In this document: piece by piece, positions 59,704 to 64,000 of the stretch | How positions within the stretch are numbered: the stretch's first letter is position 1 | Layout: each line of letters opens with the position of its first letter | Assembly (NCBI GenBank): GCA_964247055.1 | Contig: OZ176056.1 | Location: forward strand, 62,001 to 126,000 | Origin: Paragordius varius | Taxonomy: Eukaryota > Nematomorpha | Length of the DNA: 64,000 bases | Reading direction: 5' to 3' | Position numbers and translations under genes: made by a program | The notes under the pieces: generated by a model | Database searches by the model: none | The model's input: only the letters and a program-made list of their open reading frames with translations | What the model was told of the DNA's origin: nothing

Positions 59704-59876
59704 GGCTACCTAAAATCCAAATTTGATCAGGTGATGTCACTATAATTTTTTTTGGGTAGCCCTATGGTAGTTCCATCATCACCCCAAATATTTTGGGGAT
59801 CGGACTATAAATGTAATTTTTATGAATTTTTAAAATATTTAAAAAATTTATTTTATATGATTTTTAAAATAAAAAT
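59704..59876. repeat. K/Q hybrid monomer
   Basis: The front is K (TCACT with T8, CATCATCACC, GGGG with GAC); the tail is Q (GAATTTTTAAAATATTT, ATTTTTAAAATAA). The parallel position at 57664-58175 reads K A Q, so the hybrid replaces three monomers by one. It also has TATATGATTTT where TATACGATTTT is normal. Confidence 0.85.
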
Positions 59877-60395
59877 GGCTACCTAAAATCCAAATTTGAT
59901 CAGGTGATGTCGCCATAATTTTTTTTGGGTAGCCCTATGGTAGTTCCATTATCACCCCAAATATTTTCGAGATCGGAGTATAAATGTAATTTTTATGAAT
60001 TTTTTAAATATTTAAAAAATTTATTTTATACGATTTTAAAAATAAAAATGGCTACCTAAAATCCAAATTTGATCAGGTGATGTCACCATAATTTTTTTTG
60101 GGTTGCCCTATGGTAGTTCCATCATCACCCCAAATATTGTCGAGATCGGAGTATAAATGTAATTTTTTTGAATTTTTTAAATATTTAAAAAATTTATTTT
60201 ATACGATTTTAAAAATAAAAATGGCTACCTAAAATCCAAATTTGATCAGGTGATGTCACCATAATTTTTTTTGGGTAGCCCTATGGTAGTTCCATCATCA
60301 CCCCAAATATTTTCGAGATCGGAGTATAAATGTAATTTTTATGAATTTTTTAAATATTTAAAAAATTTATTTTATACGATTTTAAAAATAAAAAT

Positions 60396-63300
60396 GGCTA
60401 CCTAAAATCCAAATTTGATCAGGTGATGTCACCATAATTTTTTTTGGGTAGCCCTATGGTAGTTCCATCATCACCCCAAATATTGTCGAGATCGGAGTAT
60501 AAATGTGATTTTTTTGAATTTTTTAAATATTTAAAAAATTTATTTAATACGATTTTAAAAATAAAAATGGCTACCTAAAATCCAAATTTGATCAGGTGAT
60601 GTCACCATAATTTTTTTTGGGTAGCCCTATGGTAGTTCCATTATCACCCCAAATATTTTCGAGATCGGAGTATAAATGTAATTTTTATGAATTTTTTAAA
60701 TATTTAAAAAATTTATTTTATACGATTTTAAAAATAAAAATGGCTACCTAAAATCCAAATTTGATCAGGTGATGTCGCCATAATTTTTTTTGGGTAGCCC
60801 TATGGTAGTTCCATTATCACCCCAAATATTTTCGAGATCGGAGTATAAATGTAATTTTTATGAATTTTTTAAATATTTAAAAAATTTATTTTATACGATT
60901 TTAAAAATAAAAATGGCTACCTAAAATCCAAATTTGATCAGGTGATGTCACCATAATTTTTTTTGGGTAGCCCTATGGTAGTTCCATTATCACCCCAAAT
61001 ATTTTCGAGATCGGAGTATAAATGTAATTTTTATGAATTTTTTAAATATTTAAAAAATTTATTTTATACGATTTTAAAAATAAAAATGGCTACCTAAAAT
61101 CCAAATTTGATCAGGTGATGTCGCCATAATTTTTTTTGGGTAGCCCTATGGTAGTTCCATCATCAAACCAAATATTTTGGGGATCGGACTATAAATGTAA
61201 TTTTTATGAATTTTTTAAATATTTAAAAAATTTATTTTATACGATTTTAAAAATAAAAATGGCTACCTAAAATCCAAATTTGATCAGGTGATGTCACCAT
61301 ATTTTTTTTTGGGTAGCCCTATGGTAGTTCCATCATCACCCCAAATATTTTCGAGATCGGAGTATAAATGTAATTTTTATGAATTTTTTAAATATTTAAA
61401 AAATTTATTTTATACGATTTTAAAAATAAAAATGGCTACCTAAAATCCAAATTTGATCAGGTGATGTCACCATAATTTTTTTTGGGTAGCCCTATGGTAG
61501 TTCCATCATCACCCCAAATATTTTCGAGATCGGAGTATAAATGTAATTTTTATGAATTTTTTAAATATTTAAAAAATTTATTTTATACGATTTTAAAAAT
61601 AAAAATGGCTACCTAAAATCCAAATTTGATCAGGTGATGTCACTATAATTTTTTTGGGTAGCCCTATGGTAGTTCCATCATTACCCCAAATATTTTGGGG
61701 ATCGGACTATAAATGTAATTTTTATGAATTTTTAAAATATTTAAAAAATTTATTTTATACGATTTTTAAAATAAAAATGGCTACCTAAAATCCAAATTTG
61801 ATCAGGCGATGTCACCATAATTTTTTTTGGGTAGCCCTATGGTAGTTCCATCATCACCCCAAATATTTTCGAGATCGGAGTATAAATGTAATTTTTATGA
61901 ATTTTTTAAATATTTAAAAAATTTATTTTATACGATTTTAAAAATAAAAATGGCTACCTAAAATCCAAATTTGATCAGGTGATGTCACTATAATTTTTTT
62001 GGGTAGCCCTATGGTAGTTCCATCATTACCCCAAATATTTTGGGGATCGGACTATAAATGTAATTTTTATGAATTTTTAAAATATTTAAAAAATTTATTT
62101 TATACGATTTTTAAAATAAAAATGGCTACCTAAAATCCAAATTTGATCAGGTGATGTCGCCATAATTTTTTTTGGGTAGCCCTATGGTAGTTCCATCATC
62201 ACCCCAAATACTTTGGGGATCGGACTATAAATGTAATTTTTATGAATTTTTTAAATATTTAAAAAATTTATTTTATACGATTTTAAAAATAAAAATGGCT
62301 ACCTAAAATCCAAATATGATCAGGTGATGTCACCATTATTTTTTTTGGGTAGCCCTATGGTAGTTCCATCATCACCCCATATATTGTCGAGATCGGAGTA
62401 TAAATGTAATTTTTTTGAATTTTTTAAATATTTAAAAAATTTATTTAATACGATTTTAAAAATAAAAATGGCTACCTAAAATCCAAATTTGATCAGGTGA
62501 TGTCACCATAATTTTTTTTGGGTAGCCCTATGGTAGTTCCATTATCACCCCAAATATTTTCGAGATCGGAGTATAAATGTAATTTTTATGAATTTTTTAA
62601 ATATTTAAAAAATTTATTTTATACGATTTTAAAAATAAAAATGGCTACCTAAAATCCATATTTGATCAGGTGATGTCGCCATAATTTTTTTTGGGTAGCC
62701 CTATGGTAGTTCCATCATCACCTCAAATATTGTCGAGATCGGAGTATAAATGTAATTTTTATGAATTTTTTAAATATTTAAAAAATTTATTTTATACGAT
62801 TTTAAAAATAAAAATGGCTACCTAAAATCCAAATTTGATCAGGTGATGTCGCCATAATTTTTTTTGGGTAGCCCTATGGTAGTTCCATCATCACCCCAAA
62901 TATTTTGGGGATCGGACTATAAATGTAATTTTTATGAATTTTTTAAATATTTAAAAAATTTATTTTATACGATTTTAAAAATAAAAATGGCTACCTAAAA
63001 TCCAAATTTGATCAGGTGATGTCACTATAATTTTTTTTGGGTAGCCCTATGGTAGTTCCATCATCACCCCAAATATTTTGGGGATCGGACTATAAATGTA
63101 ATTTTTATGAATTTTTTAAATATTTAAAAAATTTATTTTATACGATTTTAAAAATAAAAATGGCTACCTAAAATCCAAATTTGATCAGGTGATGTCACCA
63201 TAATTTTTTTTGGGTAGCCCTATGGTAGTTCCATCATCACCCCAAATATTTTCGAGATCGGAGTATAAATGTAATTTTTATGAATTTTTTAAATATTTAA

Positions 63301-64000
63301 AAAATTTATTTTATACGATTTTAAAAATAAAAATGGCTACCTAAAATCCAAATTTGATCAGGTGATGTCACTATAATTTTTTTGGGTAGCCCTATGGTAG
63401 TTCCATCATTACCCCAAATATTTTGGGGATCGGACTATAAATGTAATTTTTATGAATTTTTAAAATATTTAAAAAATTTATTTTATACGATTTTTAAAAT
63501 AAAAATGGCTACCTAAAATCCAAATTTGATCAGGTGATGTGACCATAATTTTTTTTGGGTAGCCCTATGGTACTTCCATCATCACCCCAAATATTTTCGA
63601 GATCGGAGTATAAATGTAATTTTTATGAATTTTTTAAATATTTAAAAAATTTATTTTATACGATTTTAAAAATAAAAATGGCTACCTAAAATCCAAATTT
63701 GATCAGGCGATGTCACCATAATTTTTTTTGGGTAGCCCTATGGTAGTTCCATCATCACCCCAAATATTTTCGAGATCGGAGTATAAATGTAATTTTTATG
63801 AATTTTTTAAATATTTAAAAAATTTATTTTATACGATTTTAAAAATAAAAATGGCTACCTAAAATCCAAATTTGATCAGGTGATGTCACTATAATTTTTT
63901 TGGGTAGCCCTATGGTAGTTCCATCATTACCCCAAATATTTTGGGGATCGGACTATAAATGTAATTTTTATGAATTTTTAAAATATTTAAAAAATTTATT
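60396..64000. repeat. Right-hand HOR, unit 2, cut by the window end
   Basis: Types: Gg N Y N S T A; Q L Q C D/G N W P K A; Q U L Q (partial). It matches unit 1 but lacks the U after the first Q, so the monomer offset is 32 before that point and 31 after (GGTACTTCC at 58240 and 63571). The last monomer starts at 63853 and is cut at 64000, so the array continues to the right. Confidence 0.9.
62297..62469. repeat. D/G hybrid monomer, second copy
   Basis: Same D front and G tail as 56972-57144, with the added mark CCCCATATATTGTCG. It follows C and precedes N W P, as the first copy does. Confidence 0.9.

Larger units (their letters stand above)
58010..59876. repeat. Right-hand 11-monomer sub-repeat, copy 2, rearranged
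   Basis: Types Q U L Q C D; G N W P K/Q. It differs from copy 1 by separate D and G monomers in place of the hybrid and by K/Q in place of K A. It also carries a 6-bp deletion in its first Q and a 28-bp deletion between C and D. Confidence 0.85.
54898..60395. repeat. 32-monomer right-hand HOR, unit 1 (5498 bp)
   Basis: Types: Gg N Y N S T A; Q U L Q C D/G N W P K A; Q U L Q C D G N W P K/Q; Y Gt A. It holds an 11-monomer internal duplication and two monomers with deletions. The series restarts with Gg at 60396. Confidence 0.9.
1..64000. repeat. 173-bp AT-rich satellite array with higher-order repeats
   Basis: The entire window is head-to-tail monomers of mostly 173 bp (172 when the T run is 7 instead of 8; 183 in G monomers carrying a 10-bp duplication). 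All are in one orientation with no unique DNA, transposon or gene between them. GGCTACC recurs at 56, 239, 412, 584, 757, 930, 1103 and so on to 63853. The canonical monomer is 26% G+C. Stop codons occur in all three registers on both strands of one monomer, and 173 is not a multiple of 3, so long reading frames are excluded. Monomer types differ by roughly 1-10 substitutions and recur in fixed orders, giving nested higher-order repeats. I infer eukaryotic heterochromatin, possibly centromeric. The family is not one I can name. Confidence 0.99.

Noticed and set aside
1-64000. CRISPR array
   Set aside because: The repeats are directly abutting 173-bp units without unique spacers, and variation is scattered within the unit.
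1-64000. Transposon, retroelement, rRNA, tRNA or telomeric repeat inside the array
   Set aside because: Every stretch I read matches the monomer. No terminal repeats, protein-coding domains, RNA gene boxes or short telomeric motifs interrupt it.
1-64000. Alpha satellite or another named family, given the similar length
   Set aside because: Only the length is similar. None of the sequence landmarks I know for alpha satellite are present, and I cannot match it to another named family from memory.

Overview
The whole window is one satellite DNA array. From base 1 to base 64000 it is head-to-tail copies of a single monomer of about 173 bp, all in the same orientation (about 370 copies). I see no gene, RNA gene, transposon or unique sequence between them. 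An uninterrupted array this long with higher-order repeats points to eukaryotic (peri)centromeric or other heterochromatin. The species cannot be told from the sequence, and I do not recognise the monomer as a named family. By direct count the canonical monomer has 45 G/C in 173 (26%). It is bipartite: positions 1-100 hold 40 G/C and positions 101-173 hold 5.

Monomer coordinates here start at GGCTACC (=1). Landmarks: TGATCA at 21-26, GGTGA-TG-TCACC at 27-38, a T8 run at 43-50, GGGTAGCC at 51-58, TTCCATCATCACCCC at 68-82, TTTTCGAGATCGGAG at 88-102, TATAAAT at 103-109, a 24-bp perfect AT palindrome at 122-145, and AATAAA at 165-170. Recurrent substitutions define monomer types that differ from the canonical type by about 1-10 bases. 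I give them letter codes: A (canonical), N, Y, G, G2, C, D, E, F, H, I, J, K, L, P, Q, R, S, T, U, V, W, X, O, Gt, Gg. These codes are not bases or residues. One exemplar of each is annotated.

Read as a string of types, the array has nested higher-order repeats (HORs). 56-9262: a 16-monomer HOR (2776 bp), an altered 17-monomer version of it, the 16-mer again and then a fragment; the first 33 monomers recur with a 5730-bp offset. 9263-13409: a mixed block. 13410-28279 recurs at 38995-53687, about 25.6 kb (148 monomers) away, with one 2-monomer insertion and one 3-monomer deletion. Inside that segment an 11-monomer unit (1902 bp) is perfectly tandem (14961-18764 and 40545-44348). 25344-39513: four consecutive HORs of 21, 21, 21 and 19 monomers sharing a 17-monomer core, with an exchangeable 4-monomer tail. 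A fifth core lies at 50756-53687. 53688-64000: a further family with a 32-monomer repeat (54898 to 60396) and an internal 11-monomer duplication.

Copies at the same place in different HOR units are nearly identical, while neighbouring monomers differ more. Several monomers are hybrids of two types. Both are the expected marks of recent unequal crossing-over and segmental amplification. Any centromere role, transcription or protein binding is inference; the sequence shows only the repeats, dyads and short motifs described.
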